Positions 15,402 to 22,795 of a stretch of 64,000 nucleotides of DNA are shown one piece after another. The stretch is from a virus, in the IMG/VR virus record IMGVR_UViG_3300036715_000153, positions 1 to 64,000 of that record. One strand, written 5' to 3'. The notes under the pieces were generated by a model. That model was not told where the DNA came from. It did not search any database and was given only the letters and a program-made list of their open reading frames with translations. Each line of letters begins with the position of its first letter. Positions within the stretch are counted from its first letter, which is position 1. Made by a program: the position numbers and the translations under genes.

Positions 15402-15926
15402 TTATAGTGAATTCTTAATAGTCTCTTTATCTACGTTAGGGTACAATGTATTAAGATCGCCCTTAACTAACGCAATAAGAAAGTCTACTTCGTTTTGGTT
15501 AACAGAGTGGAGAATGTTAGCAAATATCTTATCCTTAGTCTTTTTATCGACACCAGACTTCTTGGTCAACATAATGATTCTATTTAAGTTGTTGGATAAA
15601 GTCTGCGGAGCGAGTCCATTCGGCAACAAATGCGTTGGGTAAACGACATCAGAGAAATCATCCCATTCGCCATTCAGCCACAGCCCCATCAATACTACGA
15701 ATGCACGGTCATTGATATAACCTTTAATGATTTTGGTTTGAGATTCGACATCTGCTGCTGCGTCGATTAATTCTAGGATTTCTGGCACTAGTCTGCCTAC
15801 ATAATATGTCATTGGATCTTTCGGTGGTGTTATTATATCGCATTTAGTTAATACACTAGATTGCGTTCCTAATGCTATATCCAGCAACTTTAGTATCAAC
15901 TCATTCAAAGAAGTCAGTGAGATCAT
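15402..15926 (-). CDS. Helical T4-like protein next to DNA polymerase
   Basis: 174 aa, all-helical, with the C-terminal pattern NRIIMLTKKSGVDKKTKDKIFANILHSV and FLIALVKGDLNTLYPNVDKE. It resembles a family conserved in T4-like marine phages beside replication genes (possibly DUF6433). The ATG at 15926 is used because GAGAAAAAG precedes it; it overlaps the polymerase end. Confidence 0.6.
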   Translation of the reverse strand: MISLTSLNELILKLLDIALGTQSSVLTKCDIITPPKDPMTYYVGRLVPEILELIDAAADVESQTKIIKGYINDRAFVVLMGLWLNGEWDDFSDVVYPTHLLPNGLAPQTLSNNLNRIIMLTKKSGVDKKTKDKIFANILHSVNQNEVDFLIALVKGDLNTLYPNVDKETIKNSL

Positions 15927-16884
15927 TCTTTTTCTCAGTAGTCCAGCCAATCGCGTCAGTCACTCCTTGCATCGGGCCTAAGAATGCGGATTCGTACATC
16001 TTTCTTCGGTCGATGTATTTATCTATGTTTAGCTCAACTGGGTACGCACCATCTCCCCAACCAAATACATCTGTTCTGTATGGGCTAGGTTTCATATAAC
16101 AAAATTTAATCTTACCGCCACTCTTAATGGGAGCATATTGGGTGAGATTAGCCTTAGCTATAAAGTGATTGTGGGTCAATGCAGCCTTAACGTTTTGTGG
16201 CGTCCCGGGAGCATACAGCGTATCATTAGGAACGGCCCACTTTGCTAAGTCGTTCACACCTCTCGGAAATGATATAGTCTCTACGGGTAACGTGTTAAAT
16301 AATAATTCTGTTTTGTCTATTAATTTCCACAGCGATTCTTGATCTCTCTTAATAACTAACTCGAATGCCTCTGTTAATGTATCTCTACAGAACTTGGGTG
16401 TCGACGATCTGTTTGTTTCTAGTCCAGTAATAGATAACTTCGGCGTAGCATAACGAATTCCTTCGTTGTCGTGTACTAAGCAGAAGTACCTCTTTTTCTT
16501 GCCCGTGAAGCAGATCGTCGATATTACCTTCTCGCGCTTAAACGATAGTCGGTTCTCTGCGGTATTACACCTAGCCCAAATATCTTTACAAAACCCATCC
16601 AATACGTCTGCCAGCTTAGTGTCTGCAAACTGACATAAAAAGTTAATAGGATCTTTGGGTTTGAACTTCTTAACAAAACAATCTAGATTAAGGAAACATG
16701 AGTCTGTATCTGCAGCCAACGTATAGTCGTCTTCTGGGAATCCTAACTTATGAAAGTAATCATTTATCTTAGATTGTAAGGATAAGTTAGATACTTGACC
16801 AGACAGCGTAATCGCCTCAGCGTTGACTATATCATATAAAGCAAAGTACTGGCTGCCTATAGCTCCGTAGAGCGAATTTGCCAT
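15901..16884 (-). CDS. 43: Family B DNA polymerase gp43, C-terminal fragment
   Basis: Carries the rest of palm, fingers and thumb. It opens at polymerase motif B (NSLYGAIGSQYFALYD), then AEAITLSGQ and motif C AADTDSCFLNLD (DTDS, metal-binding aspartates), and ends LTDFFE, matching the T4 C-terminal clamp-binding tail. The ATG shown at 16884 is most likely intron sequence: a group I intron at 16882-17127 ends exactly at ATG|GCA. Splicing would add IKNR before ANSLYG and restore the catalytic lysine four residues before Asn. Where translation of this half begins is unclear. Confidence 0.85.
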   Translation of the reverse strand: MANSLYGAIGSQYFALYDIVNAEAITLSGQVSNLSLQSKINDYFHKLGFPEDDYTLAADTDSCFLNLDCFVKKFKPKDPINFLCQFADTKLADVLDGFCKDIWARCNTAENRLSFKREKVISTICFTGKKKRYFCLVHDNEGIRYATPKLSITGLETNRSSTPKFCRDTLTEAFELVIKRDQESLWKLIDKTELLFNTLPVETISFPRGVNDLAKWAVPNDTLYAPGTPQNVKAALTHNHFIAKANLTQYAPIKSGGKIKFCYMKPSPYRTDVFGWGDGAYPVELNIDKYIDRRKMYESAFLGPMQGVTDAIGWTTEKKNDLTDFFE

Positions 16885-17127
16885 TTGATGTTCAGAGGAA
16901 TTCGTTATTTTCCTCCCGCGTTTGCTGCTGTATATTCCTATACAGATCGGACTATATCTTCATCCTATTAATAGGAGTTCTGCATTTCGAGGCACTTGCC
17001 CCTACGCCTTTCGGCTAGTCTCTACACCTTCCCATATCAGGGCTTGGCTCGGTATTGTCCGTTCTGGAGTTCCACCGAATTAACAGAATTTTCATTAGAA
17101 ATTACTCTCTAATGCGCCACAATTTTA
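16882..17127 (-). ncRNA. Group I intron without ORF, in DNA polymerase gene
   Basis: About 246 nt. On the minus strand: CCGT|TAAAATTGTGGCG can form P1 with the U.G pair at the splice site; a P2 hairpin (CATTAG..CTAATG); the P3-P4-P5 core GGTGGAACTCC..GGACAATACCGAGCC; P7 as AGAGACTA with ATATAGTCC; P8; a P9 hairpin (CTGTATA..TATACAG); a P9.2 hairpin (GAGGAA..TTCCTC). The last base is G at 16882. The layout parallels the T4 td intron. An alternative 3' site at AACG|AATT also keeps the frame but would not restore the motif B lysine. Confidence 0.85.
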
Positions 17128-17171
17128 ACGGTTTTTAATCCCAGATCTTTGACAGCCAATCTTGAAATTGT
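17128..17171 (-). other. 43: Isolated 44-nt exon of DNA polymerase
   Basis: Between the HNH insertion and the intron lies AC plus 14 codons reading NFKIGCQRSGIKNR. Joined to the N-terminal fragment (..LLTE+Y) and to ANSLYG it gives a continuous polymerase of about 855 residues (T4 gp43 has 898), with Lys four residues before the Asn of motif B. It contains no ATG, GTG or TTG in frame. Confidence 0.65.
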
Positions 17172-17172
17172 C

Positions 17173-18393
17173 TTAGACAGACTTTCCTTTTTCCTCAAAA
17201 GCTCGTCTAATGGTATCGCTGTTAAATCTTCCAACATCTTCTCTCCTTATAATTGTTTTACCATTTGAATCACTAACATCATAATCGCACCACATCTTTA
17301 TTATAACACCAAATTGAGGATATGTACACCCGTCAAAATCAATTAAAAATTTCATACGTTCTTCATTGGTGTTGAAGTGAGCTTTAAACTTATTATTAAT
17401 TGATTTGGTCGATATCTCTGGGCCAAACACACAAACCTTGTTAAATGTTGATATTGAATCAAACAAATAGCAATCGAATAAAACGTAATAACTATTTGAT
17501 GCCCCAAGTATATAATGAGATGAATTGCGGTGTTCTTCCCTTGTTATAATCCCACGTTCGCCGGTTAACAAGTTCAGCGCAGTCACGTTATTTGGATTGT
17601 TCATTGATAATAAACCGGACTCTGAACCATACAGTCTACCAGGAACAAATCCTGATGGTATAATATCAACAATTGGATCGATTTTGATTTGGATTTCTTT
17701 GTTATTGTACCACCTTAAACGCGATTGAGCGACCGACAGAGCTTGTTTATATTCGTCAGAATGCCCTAGGCTATACCCTGGTGGTATGTTTTTATCGTCT
17801 TTTTCTAAATATAAATTGGGTAGTCCTGGTGATGAGTAAAGGATTTTACCACTAATACCATTATTCAACTTCATTAGTTCCTTTGTTTCGTCAGATCTCG
17901 AAGAACCTGTGTTTATGGGTATATAATCACCAGACGTGTACCTTATGTCATCGACACTTATATATAACCTATCTGTTTCGTCATCTTTGTTTTTTACACC
18001 GAGCATACCAGACGACCGTAAACTTGAATTGCGCTTCTGTTCATCTGATTGTCGTCTACCTTTATTAGATTTACTAATCTGTTCAGATATATAATGTCTA
18101 GCAAGTTCAAACAAAACAGACGTTTTTTTGTCTCCCGGTATAACACGTCGCATTTGGTTAAATGCAAACCACATTTTATCACCATATATCTTTGCTAACA
18201 TCCAGTGACAAATATAGTGTTCTCTACAAGTTAGCACCTTTATGTTGTTTGGATCAAACTCTAAAGACGGGTCAATTGACCTTGGTATAATATGATGTCG
18301 CTCTAATCCGGATTTTGGTGTATATATTCTATTTGGTATTGAATCTAAAAATTTATAATACCTGGTGTTATAATGATTACTTTTTATCTGCAT
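17173..18393 (-). CDS. HNH homing endonuclease with NUMOD-type region
   Basis: 406 aa. The HNH motif is ERHHIIPRSI..NNIKVLTCREHYICHWML (residues 31-66), as in T4 Mob-type enzymes. NKGRRQSDEQKRNSS (about 109-123) resembles the NUMOD3 DNA-binding repeat. The long C-terminal part (YDVSDSNGKTIIRREDVGRF) probably gives site specificity. It would cleave uninterrupted gp43 genes. It starts at the ATG at 18393, 35 bases after its own late box, and is in the same frame as the polymerase exon that follows its TAA. Confidence 0.85.
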   Translation of the reverse strand: MQIKSNHYNTRYYKFLDSIPNRIYTPKSGLERHHIIPRSIDPSLEFDPNNIKVLTCREHYICHWMLAKIYGDKMWFAFNQMRRVIPGDKKTSVLFELARHYISEQISKSNKGRRQSDEQKRNSSLRSSGMLGVKNKDDETDRLYISVDDIRYTSGDYIPINTGSSRSDETKELMKLNNGISGKILYSSPGLPNLYLEKDDKNIPPGYSLGHSDEYKQALSVAQSRLRWYNNKEIQIKIDPIVDIIPSGFVPGRLYGSESGLLSMNNPNNVTALNLLTGERGIITREEHRNSSHYILGASNSYYVLFDCYLFDSISTFNKVCVFGPEISTKSINNKFKAHFNTNEERMKFLIDFDGCTYPQFGVIIKMWCDYDVSDSNGKTIIRREDVGRFNSDTIRRAFEEKGKSV

Positions 18394-18427
18394 GGTATGG
18401 AGCCCTCTATTATTAAATGCACCATAC

Positions 18428-18435
18428 TATTTAGT
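18428..18435 (-). promoter_or_regulatory. Late promoter box before HNH gene
   Basis: ACTAAATA on the minus strand, 35 bases upstream of the endonuclease start; identical to the boxes before gp20, gp22 and gp23. Confidence 0.65.
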
Positions 18436-18442
18436 TAATTTG

Positions 18443-19987
18443 CTATTCTGTCAATAATCTCCGTCTTATTTCGGCATCAATAGACTCGTATTGTTTCTTT
18501 AGTGCCTTCATTTCGGTCTTCGCTTTAGATCTGTTATCCAGCACCTGTTTAATGAGCGTGGGAATAATACCAATCTTGTTTTTATAATACAGTTGACCGT
18601 TTGCTGCTATCGTCATGTCGTATTTCTTAAGCACATCAGTCATCTCACTAACGTCTTCCCACGCATTTAGAATACTGGTGAGATTCTTTCTATAGTATGG
18701 CGTTAACTCTTCTGGTACATCGTGCATACCAACCATAGTCTCGGGAGAGATGTTGCACGTAATAATCATCGAGGGATACAGTGAAGTTGCGTCGATGGTT
18801 ACAACGTTATCAAACAAACCAGCAGGTGGCTCTTTAACATACGCACCCTCATACGCAACTTCCTTAGCATTGTGTCTTTCTGGTGGGAGGATTATTCCAT
18901 CCTTGATAAGAGAGTTATACACCAAACAAGTCCATAGTTTAACAGGAGAAAATACGTTCTGATAATTTGTCTTTGCGTTATATGCTAGTTCAACCTGTAA
19001 CTGAATCATCTTTAACTTTGCATCCATGCGCACAACGAGGTCCACGTCAATTATGTTGTAATCATTGTGAAGCTGAGGATGTTGTAACCACAAGTCGTCG
19101 ATAGATCCTTCGAACTCTACCTTTGTTTCGCCTGCTCCTAATACTAACTCAGAGATATATCCCAAACGATACGACTCTTCATTACCCGGTGAATATTTCT
19201 TATACAACTCTTGATAGTCTAAATGACTAATGCCTGCGATGTCGTATTCGGTTGTCTTGGACATGTGGTCGCCAGACTCTTTTTCCCGTATAATTCCAAA
19301 CGGTGACAACTGCAATACTGTCTTATCACCCAGAACTCTTTTAATTCTGTTATGGATGTATGGTATATCGAATAACTTAGAATACCACCCAGAGATGATA
19401 TCGGGGTAGTCTGATTTCCAGAAAGTGATAAGTCTGGTCAACAGATCGGTCTCGTCTACGCATCTAACATATACGATATCATCTGCTATAACCTTAATGC
19501 GTTCCACTGTCGTTTTGCTTGTGCTGTATTCAGCAGTAGACCACGTACGAAACTTCTTATCGATCGTAGAGTAAATAGTTATTGCTGTTATCTCTTGAAG
19601 TGCTGTCATTGGGTCGGGGAACCCGGCGTCAGACCTAACCTCAATATCCAAGAAGAATGTATTAATAAGATTCGAATCATACTCGATATCGTCGGGGTAT
19701 GTATCTCTAGCCCACTGCATTTCCCAGTTACGAGTTCCGTGGATGATCATGCCACTCACACCATCATATCTCTTAATGGCGTCTCTGGCGTCTTGGGTTG
19801 TATCGTATACTGTGGGCCTTAGGTTTATATTGCCAGTAAGAGCCTTAAATCCGGTCTCGTCTCTAGTCGGGAAATATAGCGTAGGTGTAAGGTTACATTC
19901 TACTAGATGTTTACGAACACCATTCTCAATGTATCTGTGTAAGATATTGCCACGGTGCTCTTTAATGTACGTAGGAAACTTAGCCAA
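18443..19987 (-). CDS. 43: Family B DNA polymerase gp43, N-terminal fragment
   Basis: 514 aa with the N-terminal and 3'-5' exonuclease domains and part of the palm. ExoI is TFFLDIEVRSD (residues 109-119), ExoII is GWYSKLFDIPYIHNR, ExoIII is YNIIDVDLVVR, and polymerase motif A is TIDATSLYPSMI (near 400). The frame ends at TAG just after RRRLLTE where the HNH element is inserted. The start is TTG at 19987, placed after GAGGG inside a hairpin that may be a translational operator. T4 gp43 is 898 aa in one chain. Confidence 0.93.
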   Translation of the reverse strand: MAKFPTYIKEHRGNILHRYIENGVRKHLVECNLTPTLYFPTRDETGFKALTGNINLRPTVYDTTQDARDAIKRYDGVSGMIIHGTRNWEMQWARDTYPDDIEYDSNLINTFFLDIEVRSDAGFPDPMTALQEITAITIYSTIDKKFRTWSTAEYSTSKTTVERIKVIADDIVYVRCVDETDLLTRLITFWKSDYPDIISGWYSKLFDIPYIHNRIKRVLGDKTVLQLSPFGIIREKESGDHMSKTTEYDIAGISHLDYQELYKKYSPGNEESYRLGYISELVLGAGETKVEFEGSIDDLWLQHPQLHNDYNIIDVDLVVRMDAKLKMIQLQVELAYNAKTNYQNVFSPVKLWTCLVYNSLIKDGIILPPERHNAKEVAYEGAYVKEPPAGLFDNVVTIDATSLYPSMIITCNISPETMVGMHDVPEELTPYYRKNLTSILNAWEDVSEMTDVLKKYDMTIAANGQLYYKNKIGIIPTLIKQVLDNRSKAKTEMKALKKQYESIDAEIRRRLLTE

Positions 19988-19993
19988 AATAAA

Positions 19994-20041
19994 ACCCTCT
20001 GTGATGTATAATGTATCTTTAAGTATACACGATCAGAGGGT
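19994..20041 (-). promoter_or_regulatory. Hairpin over the gp43 ribosome site (possible operator or terminator)
   Basis: ACCCTCTG (20034-20041 on the minus strand) pairs perfectly with CAGAGGGT (19994-20001); an inner TGTATA/TATACA stem shortens the loop. The 3' arm contains the GAGGG that serves the TTG start, and TTTTATTTT follows. It could be an RNA operator like that bound by T4 gp43, or a terminator of the spanin operon. Confidence 0.55.
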
Positions 20042-20050
20042 AAATGTAAA
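20022..20050 (-). promoter_or_regulatory. Candidate sigma70 promoter for gp43
   Basis: TTTACA (20045-20050), 17-base spacer, TATACT (20022-20027). Transcripts from here would lack the 5' arm of the gp43 leader hairpin, so the two elements could give repressible and constitutive mRNAs. Confidence 0.5.
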
Positions 20051-20102
20051 GAACTTTACTACTTTAACAACTTATCGTAATCGTGTGCCAATTCAACCGA
20101 TT

Positions 20103-20591
20103 TCATTTTGGTTCGACCTTTGTCTTAGATTGATACACTCGAATCGCATCTTGCAGTGACTCGACTTGTTGTCTACATGCAGCAGCGATAGCATAGTTGC
20201 CGGCTATCACTTCTTCTGCTTCGGCTAAAGTAACAGTAGACATCACCATAACGTCTTGTGGTACTGTGGGTAAGTCTTGATTCATAGCCGCAGAATTATG
20301 GTGGTCGATAAACCCCCTGTTAACAAATATCGTAGGGTTAACCCAATTAGGAGTCGCATCTGCTATATCTTTACCAGTCTTGTATATAACCTTAGTCTTA
20401 GTTACGTACTCTACGCGAACGTTAGACAGCTCATTGCCCAGTTTAATAGTTAAGTCTTTAACTGCCAGGTCGAATATCTGTAGCTGAACTTTATCTGCGT
20501 TGCCTTTAACGACGTACCCAGAAATAAACGCAGCTACAATGATACCAATACCAACAACTATTTTAATTACCTGCGGCGCGAGAGTTATCAT
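20103..20591 (-). CDS. i-spanin (Rz-like)
   Basis: 162 aa with one N-terminal membrane helix (VIKIVVGIGIIVAAFISGYVV, residues 8-28), a long periplasmic helical region, and a C-terminal segment YAIAAACRQQVESLQDAIRVYQ typical of Rz proteins. With the lipoprotein encoded just upstream it would fuse inner and outer membranes at lysis. No endolysin or holin is seen nearby. A 15-codon ORF (MKSVELAHDYDKLLK) overlaps its stop. Confidence 0.75.
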   Translation of the reverse strand: MITLAPQVIKIVVGIGIIVAAFISGYVVKGNADKVQLQIFDLAVKDLTIKLGNELSNVRVEYVTKTKVIYKTGKDIADATPNWVNPTIFVNRGFIDHHNSAAMNQDLPTVPQDVMVMSTVTLAEAEEVIAGNYAIAAACRQQVESLQDAIRVYQSKTKVEPK

Positions 20592-20719
20592 GTTTTAGGT
20601 ATGATTGGGTTTAGTTGTTGTGGGGGAGCCATGAGCTCTTTACCAATGTCGAACGGAATCTGAACTGGTTTAGTATCACAGCATCCACTCAACAAAATTA
20701 CAAGGATTGCGTACTTCAT
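20588..20719 (-). CDS. o-spanin lipoprotein (Rz1-like), 43 aa
   Basis: Signal peptide MKYAILVILLSG is followed by a lipobox cysteine (LLSGC, Cys13), then a short proline-rich chain (KPVQIPFD..MAPPQQLNPIIPK). Length, lipobox and prolines are those of Rz1. AGGAG lies before the ATG at 20719. It overlaps the start of the i-spanin gene by 4 bases, so the outer subunit is encoded first, unlike the nested Rz/Rz1 of lambda. Confidence 0.78.
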   Translation of the reverse strand: MKYAILVILLSGCCDTKPVQIPFDIGKELMAPPQQLNPIIPKT

Positions 20720-20720
20720 A

Positions 20721-21005
20721 TCAATCTCCTGCGTATGTACCAGCTTTATCTGACTTCGCGATCGACGGAGCCGATCCCATGGACTGTGTCTTATGAACTG
20801 CGTGATATTCTTTATGTAAACCTAGATGCTTAAGATGTTCGTTGGCTTTGTCTATGACATCGTGATCGCCTGTAACCTCTATGTGAGTCTTGCCTTTATA
20901 AGCGTTTGGATGAAACGAGTGAACGTTGATATCTTTATTGCCGAGCTCTTGCTTGATGTGATCGTGCTCTACGGTCTCCGATAGAAATTCTTTATATGTT
21001 TTCAT
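20721..21005 (-). CDS. Hypothetical protein, 94 aa
   Basis: Begins MKTYKEFLSE, a leader common to many T4-like virion-associated proteins. Histidine-rich (HDHIKQ, HSFHPNAY, HLKHLGLHKEYHAVH), with a beta-alpha pattern like a small ACT- or ferredoxin-like fold. Function unknown. Overlaps the next gene as ATGA. Confidence 0.65.
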   Translation of the reverse strand: MKTYKEFLSETVEHDHIKQELGNKDINVHSFHPNAYKGKTHIEVTGDHDVIDKANEHLKHLGLHKEYHAVHKTQSMGSAPSIAKSDKAGTYAGD

Positions 21006-21187
21006 TTCTTTGCCTTTGATTTAGGAGCCTTCGCCCCTGAGCGAGTTGCGATGACCTTTGGTTCTGCTTTAAATGTATCTGGTGCTGGGGTAACAGCTAC
21101 AGGAATTTCTTTAACTTCAGGGATATTATGTACTCTATTGGTAATTTTGTCAACTAGCGCGTCCCACAAACTTTTAAGATATTTCAT
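21002..21187 (-). CDS. Hypothetical protein, 61 aa
   Basis: An amphipathic N-terminal helix (MKYLKSLWDALVDKITNRV) precedes a proline/lysine-rich disordered tail (TRSGAKAPKSKAKK). Such short proteins are common in T4-like structural regions. Function unknown. Confidence 0.6.
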   Translation of the reverse strand: MKYLKSLWDALVDKITNRVHNIPEVKEIPVAVTPAPDTFKAEPKVIATRSGAKAPKSKAKK

Positions 21188-22011
21188 TTTTTAATCCATT
21201 GATGTAATTGTGAATCCTGTCTGCGAGCGATAATAGGCTTAGATGGATATGTTTTTGCAAACTGTCTAATTCTATCAGATGTTTCGTCGTCCCCTAAGTG
21301 CGAATCCCACGACGCACCCTTAACCTTAGGCTGTTTGATTTTATCGAAGTGTTCTGGGGTTACATCAAATACATGGGCACCTGCGACTTTATCTAAGTCT
21401 TTCCACTTATTGCGCTCTTTAGGAACCACAACTTCTCCTGGAGTGGTAATACCGCCAGACACGTTAACTGGGGCGTCTTCTAACAAGACGATCCCTTTAT
21501 CTGCGGCGTATGCAGTAAATAACTCATCCAACGAATCGACAGATATCCCGTCAGCAACACACTGCTCTTTAATCATCGAGTATGCTGAACCCAGTGCAGC
21601 AATTTGTGACCCGCCGGGGATCTTATCAAACAGTCGTTTCAACTTTAACACGAGATTGACGAGAGGTGTTAACTCCTCTTTTTCTTCGTCAGTCTCAGCT
21701 TTACGCAACTTGTTACCGTTAATGTCTACTAGACCCAGCTTATATACCTTCTGTTTACTCCACGGTAATACGAGCATACGAATGATACGAAACGCTATCC
21801 CGTAGTCTACGAGAGTTTTAATTATACCTTCGTTTAGTTCGACTGATTCTTTTATGCCAGCGGACTTCTTAAAGATTCCGGTAATATAATCGAACTCGTC
21901 TTTATGTCCCGCCTTATCCGCGATAGTCTTAGCATTGGACCACAGCGTTTCCAAATCGGTGATAGACTTACCACTGGACTTAGATAAATTTTTTAAATAT
22001 GCAGCTGGCAT
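21184..22011 (-). CDS. Hypothetical phage protein, 275 aa
   Basis: The start is MPAAYLKNLSKSSGKSITDLETLW at 22011, a phage-wide N-terminal module, with AGGAAA before it and a one-base overlap with the upstream stop. A longer upstream reading overlaps the other gene and is rejected. The middle is hydrophobic (LVDYGIAFRIIRMLVLPWS) and a helical part has GGSQIAALGSAYSMI; the C-terminus is basic. A virion or internal-protein role is possible. Confidence 0.7.
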   Translation of the reverse strand: MPAAYLKNLSKSSGKSITDLETLWSNAKTIADKAGHKDEFDYITGIFKKSAGIKESVELNEGIIKTLVDYGIAFRIIRMLVLPWSKQKVYKLGLVDINGNKLRKAETDEEKEELTPLVNLVLKLKRLFDKIPGGSQIAALGSAYSMIKEQCVADGISVDSLDELFTAYAADKGIVLLEDAPVNVSGGITTPGEVVVPKERNKWKDLDKVAGAHVFDVTPEHFDKIKQPKVKGASWDSHLGDDETSDRIRQFAKTYPSKPIIARRQDSQLHQWIKK

Positions 22012-22421
22012 TACTTTCCTATCATTTTTCTTAACATAGTGTCTATGGTAGAATCTGTATTGATCGACGAATCTATCGTTAGCGTATCGGATATTAACAG
22101 TGGCTCGTCCATTAAGTCCAAGCAATCCCATATCGTTCGCAATATCGACAAATGCGTGGGCAAGTCTGCGCATCTGTAAAACATGAGGCGCTGACATCCC
22201 TCAACCCCAAACTCGTTAGATATTATTACGAGTTTATTTACAATCATTCGCAAGAGTTGTTCTGTTGGGTCAGACACAAACTTAGTCATATCTCCTTTAA
22301 CAGAGTATAACATATTCATCGAGCGCTTAAACATCTCCCGACTTACAGTTCTCGTCTTGTAGTATTCTATTGCACAAGATTCGAAATTCGAGCTGTCAAT
22401 TAATCTTAGATAACCGTCCAA
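22011..22421 (-). CDS. Hypothetical helical protein, 136 aa
   Basis: All-helical (SREMFKRSMNMLYSVKGDM, EQLLRMIVNKLVIISNEFG). No family recognised. Its TAA overlaps the start of the next gene, so the two are coupled. Confidence 0.65.
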   Translation of the reverse strand: MDGYLRLIDSSNFESCAIEYYKTRTVSREMFKRSMNMLYSVKGDMTKFVSDPTEQLLRMIVNKLVIISNEFGVEGCQRLMFYRCADLPTHLSILRTIWDCLDLMDEPLLISDTLTIDSSINTDSTIDTMLRKMIGK

Positions 22422-22423
22422 CG

Positions 22424-22795
22424 TTATTCTTCGTACTCTTCTTCGTACTCTTCTTCGTCAGATACTGCCAAATCTTCTTCGATGTTTTCGATATAGTCTA
22501 CATCAGCGAATATAGTATATACGCCCTCAGACAACGAATAGTGTATCACAAACCCGAATCCAGTATCGTTACCATCTTCGTCATCCAGAGAAGTTACTAC
22601 GCTTACGATGTCATCGTCATCCGGCTCGTCGATGGCTTCAATGATGTGGTGTGTAGTTACAAGTCCGTGCGATTCTACGATGTCTTGATATTTACGCGCA
22701 ACTGCAACAACTTCGTCGATCGTATCTAAGTTAGATACGTCTACCTCTTCAAACTCGTCGCATATCGCTTTAATTAGTTCATCTTCATTTATCAT
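22424..22795 (-). CDS. Acidic hypothetical protein, 123 aa
   Basis: Strongly acidic throughout; the C-terminus ends SDEEEYEEEYEE, produced by a short tandem repeat of a 12-base unit (GAAGAAGAGTAC-like). The middle (FGFVIHYSLSEGVYTIFADVDYI) is a beta domain. Acidic phage proteins of this kind can mimic DNA, but no evidence beyond charge is seen. Confidence 0.65.
   Translation of the reverse strand: MINEDELIKAICDEFEEVDVSNLDTIDEVVAVARKYQDIVESHGLVTTHHIIEAIDEPDDDDIVSVVTSLDDEDGNDTGFGFVIHYSLSEGVYTIFADVDYIENIEEDLAVSDEEEYEEEYEE

Larger units (their letters stand above)
17172..18444 (-). mobile_element. HNH endonuclease insertion splitting gp43
   Basis: Removing these 1273 bases fuses GAA-T to AC-AAT and restores the polymerase frame. 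The element holds a late-type promoter (ACTAAATA, 18428-18435), a short leader and the HNH gene, whose stop lies one base from the right boundary. No group I or II core is visible inside it, so it looks like a free-standing homing gene insertion and not an intron. Confidence 0.7.

Noticed and set aside
16996-17127. Pairing of AATTCTGTTAA before the intron core with the polymerase exon end TTGACAGAAT as P1 of one large intron
   Set aside because: The 10-bp match has no U.G at the junction and would leave the motif B lysine missing; the local P1 at CCGT|TAAAATT fits better.
17172-18444. The HNH element as a group I or II intron in gp43
   Set aside because: Its boundaries obey a U/G rule, but the HNH frame fills it and no catalytic core (P4-P7 or domain V) is visible; it also has its own late box.
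15901-19987. An intein in DNA polymerase
   Set aside because: In-frame stop codons separate the parts, and no splicing-block motifs (Cys1, His-Asn) are present.
22011-22197. Longer N-terminus for the 275-aa protein starting MSAPHVLQ
   Set aside because: It would overlap the 136-aa gene for 186 bases, while MPAAYLK has a ribosome site and is a known phage N-terminal module.
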